From the NCBI GenBank assembly GCA_020073085.1, contig JAIQFV010000005.1, positions 62,001 through 126,000 on the forward strand: a stretch of 64,000 bases of DNA. Reading direction: 5' to 3'. The notes under the pieces were generated by a model, which made no database searches, was not told the DNA's origin, and saw only the letters and a program-made list of their open reading frames with translations. Source of the stretch: Terriglobia bacterium (GTDB lineage: Bacteria; Acidobacteriota; Terriglobia; JAIQFV01). Shown one piece after another: positions 1-8,578 of the stretch. The position numbers and the translations under genes are program-made. Within the stretch, counting starts at the first letter, position 1. The number at the start of each line of letters is the position of its first letter.

Positions 1-2012
1 TCCTGGGTTATTCTGCATACCAGAACGGCGATTTCAAAGCAGCGGCCGGGTTCTTTGCCCATCCCAATCTTAACAATCTCATTATTGCAGATTATTCCGT
101 ACTATTCCTGGCGCGGAGTCAGCATCGACTGAAGTCTTATGCCGCCGCCATCACCACACTTGAGAATTTTTCGAGCCGATTTCAAACCAGCCGTTTGGTG
201 ATCGATGCCAACATCGAACGCTGTCAGGTTTGGAATGAGAATGGCGAGTCTGGTCGTTGCGTTCAGCTGCTGCAGTCGCTTCCTAATCTGGAGACTACGC
301 CTCGGCTCATGCTTGTCTTGGCCCAAGCACATGATTCGGGCTCAAACTGGAGTGCAGAAGCCGGCCTCTTGCAACGAATCGCCTATGAGTATCCATTGAG
401 TCCGGAAGCTCCGCAAGCCAGGGACATGCTCCAAACCCTTCGCCGCCTTCACGCGACGTCGGTTGCTATGCCCTTGGCGGCCGCCGTGTTGGCTCGGGCA
501 GAGACTTTTTATGGTCAGAAGCGATATAAAGAGTCCCTCTCTGACTATCAGAGTCTCCTCATTTCCGGAAAGAAATCAAGCCAGCGCTTGTCAACAGAAG
601 AGCGGGCCTACCTTGGGTTGAAAATAGGCGAGTGCCTGTTGCGTCTCGGACGCCTTCGAGAAGCTGGAAATGCGGTGGCCAAGGCGACTCCGCTGGCGGG
701 GGAGAAAGAGGCCGAACGACAATATACCGCGGCGGAGCTAAAAAGAAAGAAATCGGCACGATCCTCGGAGGACTTTGAACGAGCCGTCATTCAGCTTGAA
801 GAAAAGTTTCCCTCCAGCCCTTGGACAGAGGCGGGCATCTTCTCGCTGGGGAATTACTTCCTCGTTCATCATGACCGTCCCCGCGCCACAGTCGAGTTTG
901 AGAAGATTGTCCAGCGATTTCCCAAGGGCAGAAATGCTTCGGAGTGCCTCTTCCGGGTGGCCTGGAGTGCCTACTTGAGACGAGACTATCCCGCTGCGCA
1001 GGCGGCCTTCAAGAGTTTTGTGGGGCTTTATCCGGATTCCAGCCGGGCGGGTCCGGCCCTTTATTGGATAGGACGAATCGCCGAGATGTCGAATCCCCAG
1101 GAAGCTGCAGGCTATCTGGCTGAGGTGAGCCGGGCATTTGGGGAAAATGTCTATGCTCAATCGGCTCGCGGGCGGCTGTCCAAATTGCGCCTCCGTGAAG
1201 ACGAGGAAAAACTGGAACCGGCGCTACCTAATCTCAAGCCAAAGATTTCCCTGGAGGACCCTGCGCCAGCGGAGATGGCGACAAGCGATTCCTTGAAGCG
1301 TGCCGATGTATTCAGGAAGCTCTCTCTGCTGGACCTGGCGGCCCGGGAACTGCGCACCCTTCTTGACCGAACCCGCTCGGTCGAAGCCACCAAGGAACTT
1401 GCCGGAATTTATTTGACTCGTCAGAACTATGGCGCCGCCATGGCGACGGTGAGACAGGCCTTCCCCGAATACTACCGGGCTTCACTGGACCAGCTGCCCG
1501 TGGAGTTGTGGCAAGCGCTCTTCCCGCTGCCTTATTGGTCCACCATCCGTGCCGAAGCACAACGGAAAGGCGTGGATCCCTATCTCGTGGCAGCACTCAT
1601 CCGGCAGGAGTCAGCGTTCGATACGGATGCTAAATCCCATGCAAATGCGCAGGGGTTAATGCAGTTGTTGCCGCGGGAGGCGCGAAGATATGCAAAGAAG
1701 GAGAAGCTCTCTCGTTGGCGCCCTAAAAACATCTACACTCCCGAAATCAATATCCGGTTGGGTGTGGCCTATCTGGTAGACACCCTGCACCGTTTCAACG
1801 GGAGATTAGAGCTGGCACTGGCCGCTTACAATGCGGGCGATGACCGGGTGATCGCTTGGACGCAGGAACAGTCAATGGCGGGAATGGCAGAAGATCCCAT
1901 GGAGTTCATTGAGAGTATTCCGTTTACTGAGACCCGGGATTATGTTCAAATCCTCCTGCGCAATCTCAATTATTACAAAAAAATCTATCCCCAGAACGGG
2001 ACTACCCCCTGA
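1..2012 (+). CDS. slt: Soluble lytic murein transglycosylase with TPR-like N-terminus (5' end outside window)
   Basis: The reading frame is open from base 3 onward, so the gene begins before the window. The visible part is a long alpha-helical region with TPR-like repeats, including tripartite patterns such as YPAAQAAFKSFVGLYPDS, followed by a C-terminal SLT domain. That domain carries the catalytic glutamate motif RQESAFD (near base 1606), then GLMQLLP and LALAAYNAGDDRV, in the order typical of Slt70/MltC-type enzymes. The enzyme cleaves the MurNAc-GlcNAc bond in peptidoglycan to leave 1,6-anhydro ends and acts in the periplasm. The signal peptide, if any, lies upstream and cannot be seen. 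The aminotransferase gene starts 33 bases after the stop, so the two may be co-transcribed. Family is certain; substrate preference is not. Confidence 0.93.
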   Translation, partial: LGYSAYQNGDFKAAAGFFAHPNLNNLIIADYSVLFLARSQHRLKSYAAAITTLENFSSRFQTSRLVIDANIERCQVWNENGESGRCVQLLQSLPNLETTPRLMLVLAQAHDSGSNWSAEAGLLQRIAYEYPLSPEAPQARDMLQTLRRLHATSVAMPLAAAVLARAETFYGQKRYKESLSDYQSLLISGKKSSQRLSTEERAYLGLKIGECLLRLGRLREAGNAVAKATPLAGEKEAERQYTAAELKRKKSARSSEDFERAVIQLEEKFPSSPWTEAGIFSLGNYFLVHHDRPRATVEFEKIVQRFPKGRNASECLFRVAWSAYLRRDYPAAQAAFKSFVGLYPDSSRAGPALYWIGRIAEMSNPQEAAGYLAEVSRAFGENVYAQSARGRLSKLRLREDEEKLEPALPNLKPKISLEDPAPAEMATSDSLKRADVFRKLSLLDLAARELRTLLDRTRSVEATKELAGIYLTRQNYGAAMATVRQAFPEYYRASLDQLPVELWQALFPLPYWSTIRAEAQRKGVDPYLVAALIRQESAFDTDAKSHANAQGLMQLLPREARRYAKKEKLSRWRPKNIYTPEINIRLGVAYLVDTLHRFNGRLELALAAYNAGDDRVIAWTQEQSMAGMAEDPMEFIESIPFTETRDYVQILLRNLNYYKKIYPQNGTTP

Positions 2013-2045
2013 ATAAATTTGCTATAGCGCTTTGAGAGGGCAAGC

Positions 2046-3251
2046 GTGTCCAAGAAGATCACTTCCTTTAAGTCGGACCAGTTCACAGAGTCTGTGATTC
2101 GCGAGATGACTCGACTGGCCATCGAATACAAGGCCCTCAATCTGGCTCAGGGATTCCCCGATTTCCCTGCACCGGCGGAGATTAAAGCCGCCGCGAAGGA
2201 AGCGATTGACAGCGACATCAATCAATATGCGATCACCTGGGGGGCGCGATCCTTCCGGGAGGCTATTGCTGGAAAGGTGGAACGGACGCTGGGTCTCTCC
2301 ATTGATCCGGAGACAGAAATCACCGTCTGCTGCGGGGCGACGGAGTGCATGATGTCGACTATGCTTGCCATCATCAACCCCGGGGATGAGGTGATTATCT
2401 TTGAGCCATTTTACGAAAACTATGGTCCGGATGTGGTCATCAGCGATGCGACGCCGCGGTTCGTCCGCTTGCAACCCCCCGCAAAGGATGACTCCACCGG
2501 GGTATGGCATTTCGATCGGGAGGAACTGGAGGGGGCCTTCAACCAACGGACCAAAGCAATCGTGATCAACACACCTAACAACCCCACCGGAAAGGTCTTC
2601 ACGAGGGAGGAGCTGGAGTTTATTGCATCATTATGTCTTCGATGGAACACCCTGGCCATCACCGATGAGATCTATGAACATATCCTGTTCGATGGGGCGA
2701 GGCATGTCGCGATGGCAGCCATTGACGGGATGCGGGAACGGACCGTGCTGATCAACGGAATGTCGAAGACGTACAGTGTGACGGGCTGGCGGGTGGGTTA
2801 TGCGATCGCCCCACCGGGGATCACCAATGCGATCCGGAAGATGCACGATTTTGTCAGCGTGGGGGCCCCGGCACCCCTGCAGGAAGCGGGGGCAGTCGCC
2901 ATGCGTTTCCCTCCGTCCTACTACGAGCAATTGGCGCTCGGGTACTTGCATCGCCGCGACCGTCTGTTGGAGCTTCTATCACGCGCCGGCTTTCGATGCT
3001 TCAAGCCGTTCGGGGCGTATTACATTATGACCGATATTTCTGAGTTCGGTTTTCAAAACGACGTCGGGTTTGCCGAATTCCTGGTCAGGGATGTGGGAGT
3101 CGCAGCAGTTCCGGGGAGCAGCTTTTATAAGGATCCTGCCAATGGGAGCCAGTACCTTCGGTTCGCCTTCTGTAAGACCGAGGAAACTTTCAGGGAGGCA
3201 GAGATCCGGCTCGGGAAAATCAAAGCCAAGATGGAACGGCAGGGAAGATAG
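2046..3251 (+). CDS. PLP-dependent class I/II aminotransferase (kynurenine/methionine aminotransferase-like)
   Basis: A 401-residue fold-type I aminotransferase. The N-terminus has the substrate-binding phrase LNLAQGFPDFPAP, the centre has TPNNPTGKVFT, and the PLP lysine lies in NGMSKTYSVTGWRVGY. The C-terminus has YLRFAFCK, whose arginine is expected to bind the substrate carboxylate. Length matches the family (about 390-400). The GFPDF pattern is most like the kynurenine-oxoglutarate/glutamine transaminase K and YbdL methionine aminotransferase group rather than the main aspartate aminotransferase, but the amino acid used cannot be fixed from sequence. I use the GTG start at 2046 because GAGAGGG lies about five bases before it. 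It converges with the next gene over only 17 bases. Confidence 0.92.
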   Translation: MSKKITSFKSDQFTESVIREMTRLAIEYKALNLAQGFPDFPAPAEIKAAAKEAIDSDINQYAITWGARSFREAIAGKVERTLGLSIDPETEITVCCGATECMMSTMLAIINPGDEVIIFEPFYENYGPDVVISDATPRFVRLQPPAKDDSTGVWHFDREELEGAFNQRTKAIVINTPNNPTGKVFTREELEFIASLCLRWNTLAITDEIYEHILFDGARHVAMAAIDGMRERTVLINGMSKTYSVTGWRVGYAIAPPGITNAIRKMHDFVSVGAPAPLQEAGAVAMRFPPSYYEQLALGYLHRRDRLLELLSRAGFRCFKPFGAYYIMTDISEFGFQNDVGFAEFLVRDVGVAAVPGSSFYKDPANGSQYLRFAFCKTEETFREAEIRLGKIKAKMERQGR

Positions 3252-3268
3252 TCTGTTCGGGCCGTTCC

Positions 3269-4201
3269 CTAATTCTCCCCGATCTTCGCCCTCGCCTCCA
3301 GATCCGCGTAGGAAAGCTTTCCTGTCTTATACTCACGCAAATCGCGCACCGAAAAACGGATGACCGTGGAAGTTCGAGTTTCCGGGGAGAACAGGGAGTA
3401 ATCCTGCGGGACGGGGGCCTTCAGAAGGACCGAGATGTATTCACTCGGCTGTAGCCCGGGGATGGAACTGCCATAGTCGGCAACCGCCCTCATGATGGCG
3501 TCCTGCAGGTGCTTCCGCTGGGCCTCCGACTTTGATTCTTCCTCGGAGGGTCTTTCCGTGTCCGTTTCGGCGCCTTCCTCCAGAAGACTCGACTCAAACA
3601 CATTCAATTGAGGGACGAGATTGGCCTCCCGGAGTTTTGAAAAAAGCTCACGCAGGGCGATTTCCTTATTTGGTCCTTGCGACTGGCGCACATAAGCCTC
3701 GATGAGTTTGGAGAAGGTATCCAGCGGCGTCTTGGGGGCGAGGTCGGACTTCGTTTCCACCAGGACACGGGTTGAGGGATCGGATTGAGCGGGGGTGGGT
3801 CCCGTCGATTGTGCACGGACCGTCCTTCGGCCAGGGACCACTCCGAACGATTTCTTGAAGATCCAGTTCATGGATCGTTGTTCGCTGAAGTTGGGGAGAT
3901 ACACCTCAAAGATCACACCGTATCCGTCGAGGTAAATGCCTTCAGCGCGGTTCCCTTCGCTGCTGCGCAGATACAAGACGGTCGGATTGTTCTCGTCCCC
4001 TTTCTTTGCCACGGTCATGGCGACGGTGCTGAGCGCTTGCTGCCTCACCGTATTGAGGACGTTTTCGACGATTTGGATGCTCCGCTTCATTTGTTCGTGA
4101 TCGGTGGGGGGAGATTGATTTTGTGCGCCCCACGCGACCGTCGCCACAAGAATTCCAGCTCCCCCGGCGACGCATACAGCTAATTTTCGAAGTGTCTTCA
4201 T
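3269..4201 (-). CDS. Secreted protein of unknown function
   Basis: A 310-residue protein that I do not recognise. It begins with a clear signal peptide (basic MKTLRK, hydrophobic core, cleavage near WGAQ), so it should be exported. The body is predicted soluble and charged, with a Glu/Ser-rich stretch around residues 210-230 and no cysteine pair or catalytic motif that I can name. AAAGAGGT lies six to seven bases before the ATG. It is the third gene of a reverse-strand set: ECF sigma factor, anti-sigma factor, then this gene 90 bases further on. That order suggests it is either a target of the sigma factor or an envelope sensor working with the anti-sigma factor; this is inference from position only. 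Confidence 0.75.
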   Translation of the reverse strand: MKTLRKLAVCVAGGAGILVATVAWGAQNQSPPTDHEQMKRSIQIVENVLNTVRQQALSTVAMTVAKKGDENNPTVLYLRSSEGNRAEGIYLDGYGVIFEVYLPNFSEQRSMNWIFKKSFGVVPGRRTVRAQSTGPTPAQSDPSTRVLVETKSDLAPKTPLDTFSKLIEAYVRQSQGPNKEIALRELFSKLREANLVPQLNVFESSLLEEGAETDTERPSEEESKSEAQRKHLQDAIMRAVADYGSSIPGLQPSEYISVLLKAPVPQDYSLFSPETRTSTVIRFSVRDLREYKTGKLSYADLEARAKIGEN

Positions 4202-4291
4202 TGATGACCTCTTTCCGTTCTTACTGATCCTAATTTTCCTTCCCTCCCGGCCCGCTCAATGAACGGGGCGCGGCGGGGCATCCTCAAGGAA

Positions 4292-5095
4292 TCATTTAGG
4301 TTGATATGAGGCTTTCTGAATCAGATCCACCAACTGTTGCGTCTGTTTTGCCTGCTGCGAAGTGCGTGCGTCCAGCGATGTGAAAGCCATGCGAATCTGC
4401 TGCAGGTCGGCCAGCCGCTGTTGCTCGAGATTGTCATACACCGCCACATAATCCAGTTTGTGTTTATCGTTGAGCCGCCTCGCCAGGTCGGCCAGCTGGG
4501 TTCGATATCCGGAGGTCAATTGATTCACGAGACGGATCTCCTCAGACTTGACGAGTTGTTCCTGCCGGTTTTCGCTTTCCTGGATCAGCCGGCTAACCTC
4601 GCGGAGGATATCGGACCTTGCCGGCTCCTGCGCATTGATGGAAGAGGGCGACGGAAGTACCGCCGGGCTTGCCGGCGAAAGCCGCGGTTCGGCAGGGGTC
4701 GAGGGGGCCGAGTCGGGCCGCCGCAGCAGGTCAGCTCGAAATGCAAAGCCGTTCTTTGAGATCTCGATCTCAGTGCCTAAGACGGAAAATGCCACCAGCA
4801 GGAGAAAGGCGGAGGCGGTCGCCAACGCCGCGACGTTTCGCAAGCCCCACTGCTCCGGAATCAACCATTGTTTTAGGAATCCCAGGGGGGATGGATAGGG
4901 AACCGTAATCGAGAAATCGCGGGCGGCAGGGTCCTTCCACTCGGCGAGATCACTCCGAACGAGCTTGAATTCATTCACCTCGGCGTTGCAGGAAGAGCAC
5001 GCCTTCAGATGGAGGACCGCTTCAGCCCGTTCTTCCTCCGGGATTTCCTCGTAGAGAAAATCCAGAACCTTCTCTTTGAATTGATCGCAATTCAT
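4292..5095 (-). CDS. Anti-sigma factor with zinc-finger (zf-HC2) domain
   Basis: A 267-residue membrane-anchored anti-sigma factor. Residues 1-40 form the anti-sigma zinc finger with the HxxxCxxC ligands H29, C33 and C36 (LHLKACSSCNAEV). A single hydrophobic segment near residues 87-110 (NVAALATASAFLLLVAFSVL) would span the inner membrane, leaving a periplasmic C-terminal half that is proline-rich and then strongly helical, with many Gln residues (probable coiled coil). Zinc-finger anti-sigma factors hold their partner ECF sigma factor inactive until a signal releases it. The partner is the sigma gene ending 119 bases upstream on the same strand. A GGAGAAGAG ribosome site precedes the ATG. 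Confidence 0.9.
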   Translation of the reverse strand: MNCDQFKEKVLDFLYEEIPEEERAEAVLHLKACSSCNAEVNEFKLVRSDLAEWKDPAARDFSITVPYPSPLGFLKQWLIPEQWGLRNVAALATASAFLLLVAFSVLGTEIEISKNGFAFRADLLRRPDSAPSTPAEPRLSPASPAVLPSPSSINAQEPARSDILREVSRLIQESENRQEQLVKSEEIRLVNQLTSGYRTQLADLARRLNDKHKLDYVAVYDNLEQQRLADLQQIRMAFTSLDARTSQQAKQTQQLVDLIQKASYQPK

Positions 5096-5214
5096 ACTCT
5101 TCTCCCCACTGTCTGACTGTCCTTACCGGATACTCAGGGTTCTTTCCCTTGTCACCCGCACTCCCCGTCCTGATACATCCCGTCAAATCCCGGATACATC
5201 CTTCCGTCCTCCTT

Positions 5215-5799
5215 TTAAGCTTCGTGCAGCCCTTCGCGGGCCAGGCGTTTTTTCATTTCGCTGAGTCCCGCATACATCCGCGTCTTAACAGTGCTGGTCG
5301 GAACGTTCAGGACCTCTGCAATCTCCTTGAACGTGAGCCCGTGATATTCCTTCAGGATGAGGACAATCCGGCAGTCCGGAGGCAGGTGGTCCATGGCGCC
5401 CCGGACGCGGCGGGCTCTGTCTTGCTCAATGGCATGGTCTTCTATGCTGGGTCGCGGCCCAACGTTCCACTGAACCGCTTCGAGATCCGCCATCGTCCCT
5501 TTCTCGCGCATTTCGTCCAGTGACTCCCAAGCCGTGCGCTGACGCTTCCGCAGGTGGGAGGTGCTCAGGTTGATCGCGATGCGGTACAGCCAGGATGAAA
5601 ACTTGGCTTCCCGCCGAAAGTTCTTGAGATTGAGGTAAGCGGCGGTAAACGCGTCCTGACACACCTCCTCTGCCTCGTGTTCTTTACCGAGCATCCGGTA
5701 CACGAGGTTATAGATCACACGCTGCCAACGTACCACCAGCTCGTCGTAAGCGTGCGTGTCGCCTCGAACGGTCCTCTTTACCAGGGCTTCATCGGTCAT
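5215..5799 (-). CDS. ECF-family RNA polymerase sigma factor
   Basis: A sigma-70 family ECF factor of about 194 residues, the usual length. Region 2 is seen in YNLVYRMLGKEHEAEEVCQDAF and the -10 binding helix in FSSWLYRIAINLS. A linker of about 50 residues leads to region 4 with the helix-turn-helix YHGLTFKEIAEVLNVPTST, which reads the -35 element. The sequence starts GTG-ATG; I use the ATG at 5799, with AAGGTG about ten bases upstream, but the GTG at 5802 is equally possible. The zinc-finger anti-sigma gene follows directly on the same strand, which makes the pair self-contained. Regulated genes are unknown; the secreted protein two genes downstream is the nearest candidate. Confidence 0.93.
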   Translation of the reverse strand: MTDEALVKRTVRGDTHAYDELVVRWQRVIYNLVYRMLGKEHEAEEVCQDAFTAAYLNLKNFRREAKFSSWLYRIAINLSTSHLRKRQRTAWESLDEMREKGTMADLEAVQWNVGPRPSIEDHAIEQDRARRVRGAMDHLPPDCRIVLILKEYHGLTFKEIAEVLNVPTSTVKTRMYAGLSEMKKRLAREGLHEA

Positions 5800-6053
5800 C
5801 ACTACAGTTCACCTTCGCAACGAAAGCGCTTGAGTTTTGACTGGCCTCTTCGCCATTGGCGCGTCAAGGGACCCTCTCCATATTTGCACGCTCCTGAATG
5901 TCTGGACTACCGGAAACATGAGGTGACACGGAATCTGCATCCATCCGAAGCCGGATCGGGGCGCTTCACCGCCGGCCACTCTCCGTCCCGCTCAAATCCG
6001 CACATTCTATTAGACTTTGTTCATAACAAAAAAGTCGGAAAAAAATTAAGGGC

Positions 6054-6776
6054 TCATGGAGGCGTCACCGACTTGGGTACCTCGGTAATCGCTGAAGCGG
6101 ATCTCTTGCTTTGATGAGACAGGAGGTCCAGCGAAAACCCTTTTGAGGCAACTTTAACCAAACCCAAAGGGCCAATGCGCGCAGACCACCAAACTTCGGC
6201 GGCCCTCCCGTCCGCAAAGGAGAACCTCTGGTGCCTGGTCTTGAATTTCCCGGCCCTGGTTTCGACGGATTCCTCACCAAGAGTTTCAACCGACACAATC
6301 TTGGATGGTTGCACAGCGTGCCCTGACAGCAAAAAGCGTTCTTGAAGAAGGCGGATCGGAATCGCGAGGGCCGGCTCGGTGTTCTGTTTCGTGACGAAAT
6401 CCCCGGTCGCTCCCTCCAACAAATAGGTCAGGTCCCCGAAAGGGCGGACAACGGAGTTGATGGTGGTGTGGCGATCGGTATCGAGCTCCGTAACCTGCGA
6501 CTCGACGGTATAAAACTTTACCCGGCCGCGCCACTCTTCGGAGAGAACGGCGAAGCGCAATTTCTTAACTTCTTTCTTCAATTCCTGCTGAGTGACGAGC
6601 ACATATTCCGAAGATTCACCCGCCCGCCACTCCGCCACCCCGTAGAGCTGAGGGTCCAAGGGCAGTCGCATGGCTGGGTTGGAACGGGGCACCTCCATCG
6701 CGGATCGCTGGGACGAGTTGGGGCTCGGCATCAGGACCCCGGCCAGGGCAAGCAGGAAGCAAAGTTTTTGACGCAT
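6054..6776 (-). CDS. Probable exported protein of unknown function
   Basis: A 240-residue protein without a family that I recognise. The N-terminus (MRQKLCFLLALAGVLMPS) is a plausible signal peptide, and a cysteine near residue 6 is too early for a normal lipobox. The rest is rich in beta-type segments and includes a VETLGEESVETRAGKFKTRH stretch that resembles the conversion-type beta-barrel proteins that describe a reporter phrase such as ETRAGKF (DUF3108-like), but the likeness is weak. There is no clear Shine-Dalgarno sequence before the ATG. The gene is divergent from aroC across only 48 bases, and the aroC promoter -35 element lies inside its first codons, so transcription of the two may interfere. 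Confidence 0.6.
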   Translation of the reverse strand: MRQKLCFLLALAGVLMPSPNSSQRSAMEVPRSNPAMRLPLDPQLYGVAEWRAGESSEYVLVTQQELKKEVKKLRFAVLSEEWRGRVKFYTVESQVTELDTDRHTTINSVVRPFGDLTYLLEGATGDFVTKQNTEPALAIPIRLLQERFLLSGHAVQPSKIVSVETLGEESVETRAGKFKTRHQRFSFADGRAAEVWWSARIGPLGLVKVASKGFSLDLLSHQSKRSASAITEVPKSVTPP

Positions 6777-6797
6777 TCTTTTGGTTTACGTTAGAAT
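6768..6797 (+). promoter_or_regulatory. Promoter for aroC
   Basis: TTGACG at 6768-6773 and TAGAAT at 6792-6797 are separated by 18 bases, matching a housekeeping sigma-70 promoter in five of six positions at each box. The predicted start near 6804 gives a leader of about 20 bases to the aroC ATG. The -35 box overlaps the first codons of the divergent gene at 6054-6776. Confidence 0.6.
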
Positions 6798-6824
6798 CCC
6801 TGTTCAGTTTGAGTGAATTATATC

Positions 6825-8006
6825 ATGAGGTTTCATTTCCTTACTTCAGGCGAGTCTCACGGACCGGTGCTGACCACGATCCTCACCGGGCTTCCCGCTG
6901 AGGTCCCTGTCGATTTGGATTTTGTCAATGAGGAGTTGGCGCGCCGACAGGCCGGATATGGCCGCGGTGCCCGCATGAAGATCGAGCAGGACCATGCCAC
7001 GATTCTCTCGGGCATCCGCTTTGGCAGAACGATCGGTTCGCCGGTGACTCTGCAGATCGAGAATCGCGACTGGGTCAACTGGCAGACCGCCATGGATGCG
7101 AAGGCAGAGCCCGCTGATGTGGTTGAAAGGAAAACCGTGGCGCGTCCGCGACCCGGTCACGCCGACCTGGCTGGGGCCCTAAAATATAACACCAAGGACC
7201 TTCGCAACATCCTGGAACGCTCCAGTGCCCGCGAAACCGCGGCGCGGGTGGCGGCGGGTGCGGTGGCCAAACTCTTTCTCTCGCAGTTCGGGATTGAGGT
7301 GGCAAGCCATACGGTCGCGGTCGGGCCCGTAGCCCTCAGCGAATCCCGCACGGTGAGCTTCGACGAAATCCAGGCCCTTCGATCGAAACCTGACTCGCGG
7401 TTGAGGTGTGTGGATGAAGAGACAGAACAGGAGATGATTCGCGTCATTCAACAAGCCGCCTCGGAGGGCAACACCGTGGGCGGATGCTTCGAGGTGGTAG
7501 GGAAGGGCATTGTCGCCGGCTTGGGGTCCCACATCAGCTGGGAGACCCGCATCGATGGCCTGTTGGCCCGGGCGGTGATGTCGATCCAGGCGGTCAAGGC
7601 CGTGGAAATCGGAGAGGGCATCCAGAATGCATTTCGGTTGGGCGCCCAGGTCCACGACGAGATTCTTTACCAGAGCGAGGAGCACAGGTTCTCGAGGGCC
7701 TCGAACCGTTCCGGGGGCATTGAAGGCGGGATGACCAATGGCGAAGAAGTTCGACTGCGCGGCTATCTCAAACCCATCTCGACCTTGAAGACCCCGCTGA
7801 AGTCCGTGGACATCTCTTCGAAGACGGTCGACGAAGCCGCTTTTGAGCGGTCTGATGTGAGTGTCGTGCCGGCCGCGGGCGTTGTGGCGGAGGCCATGGT
7901 TGCCCTGGTCTTGACAGGATGCTTCCTTGAAAAATTTGGTGGTGATTCCCTGGGGGAAACCCGTCGGAATTATGATGGTTATTGCGATCAGTTAAGAAAC
8001 TTTTGA
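6825..8006 (+). CDS. aroC: Chorismate synthase
   Basis: Chorismate synthase (about 393 residues) makes chorismate from EPSP with reduced FMN, the last common step towards aromatic amino acids and folate. The N-terminus MRFHFLTSGESHGPVL is the standard family start, which is why I use ATG 6825 rather than the in-frame GTG at 6813. Other signatures seen are RRQAGYGRGARM near residue 50, RPGHADLAGALKYN near 110 and RSSARETAARVA near 140. Length agrees with the larger bacterial AroC group. The 3' end runs to within 18 bases of the def start, so aroC and def are likely one transcript from the promoter at 6768. Confidence 0.97.
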   Translation: MRFHFLTSGESHGPVLTTILTGLPAEVPVDLDFVNEELARRQAGYGRGARMKIEQDHATILSGIRFGRTIGSPVTLQIENRDWVNWQTAMDAKAEPADVVERKTVARPRPGHADLAGALKYNTKDLRNILERSSARETAARVAAGAVAKLFLSQFGIEVASHTVAVGPVALSESRTVSFDEIQALRSKPDSRLRCVDEETEQEMIRVIQQAASEGNTVGGCFEVVGKGIVAGLGSHISWETRIDGLLARAVMSIQAVKAVEIGEGIQNAFRLGAQVHDEILYQSEEHRFSRASNRSGGIEGGMTNGEEVRLRGYLKPISTLKTPLKSVDISSKTVDEAAFERSDVSVVPAAGVVAEAMVALVLTGCFLEKFGGDSLGETRRNYDGYCDQLRNF

Positions 8007-8023
8007 AGCAAGGAGTTTGGATC

Positions 8024-8572
8024 TTGGAAAACAGGATTTCGATCGTAGAGCAACATCGGCAGATCATGCGGGTGCTCAGATACGGCGCGGAGGTCCTGCA
8101 AGTGAAAGCGGCGCCGGTAGTGAAATTCGACAGCGAGTTACGCAAATTGTTCGACCGCATGATTGCCACGATGCATGCGGAGCATGGTGTAGGTCTTGCT
8201 GCACCGCAGGTGGGAGTTTCGCAGCAAGTGGCCATAATTGACATTTCCGGCGGTGAAGATCCGGGCAAGCTCATTCGAATCTGTAATCCGGAGATCATTG
8301 AGCAGCATGGGAAACAAAGCGTGGAGGAAGGGTGCCTGTCTTTTCCGGAAATTCGTGCCGTCATTACACGGCCGATGCAGGTTTTGGTGCGCGGGCAGGA
8401 TCCCGAGGGGAAGGTCATCGAGATCGAGGGTAAAGACCTTCTGGCGCGCGCCTTCTCACATGAGATTGACCATCTCAACGGAGTGCTGATCATTGATCAT
8501 GTTTCTGCGCTGAAGCGGGACTTGATCCGGAGGCGAATCAAGAAAAAGATGGCGGCGGGCGAGTGGGGATAG
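8024..8572 (+). CDS. def: Peptide deformylase
   Basis: Peptide deformylase removes the formyl group from the initiator methionine of new proteins. All three family motifs are present: HGVGLAAPQVG (residues 54-64), EEGCLSFP with metal ligand C104, and SHEIDHLNG with ligands H146 and H150 and catalytic E147. I choose the TTG start at 8024 because AAGGAG lies eight bases before it; an ATG at 8066 would give the more classical N-terminus MRVLRYGAEVL but has no good ribosome site. The C-terminus is basic (RRRIKKK). Unusually, fmt, the functional partner that adds the formyl group, lies next door on the opposite strand instead of following in an operon. Confidence 0.95.
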   Translation: MENRISIVEQHRQIMRVLRYGAEVLQVKAAPVVKFDSELRKLFDRMIATMHAEHGVGLAAPQVGVSQQVAIIDISGGEDPGKLIRICNPEIIEQHGKQSVEEGCLSFPEIRAVITRPMQVLVRGQDPEGKVIEIEGKDLLARAFSHEIDHLNGVLIIDHVSALKRDLIRRRIKKKMAAGEWG

Positions 8573-8578
8573 GCAGGC

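Noticed and set aside
195-2012. Start of the Slt gene at TTG 195
   Set aside because: The frame stays open and protein-like back to base 3, so the gene is simply cut by the window edge.
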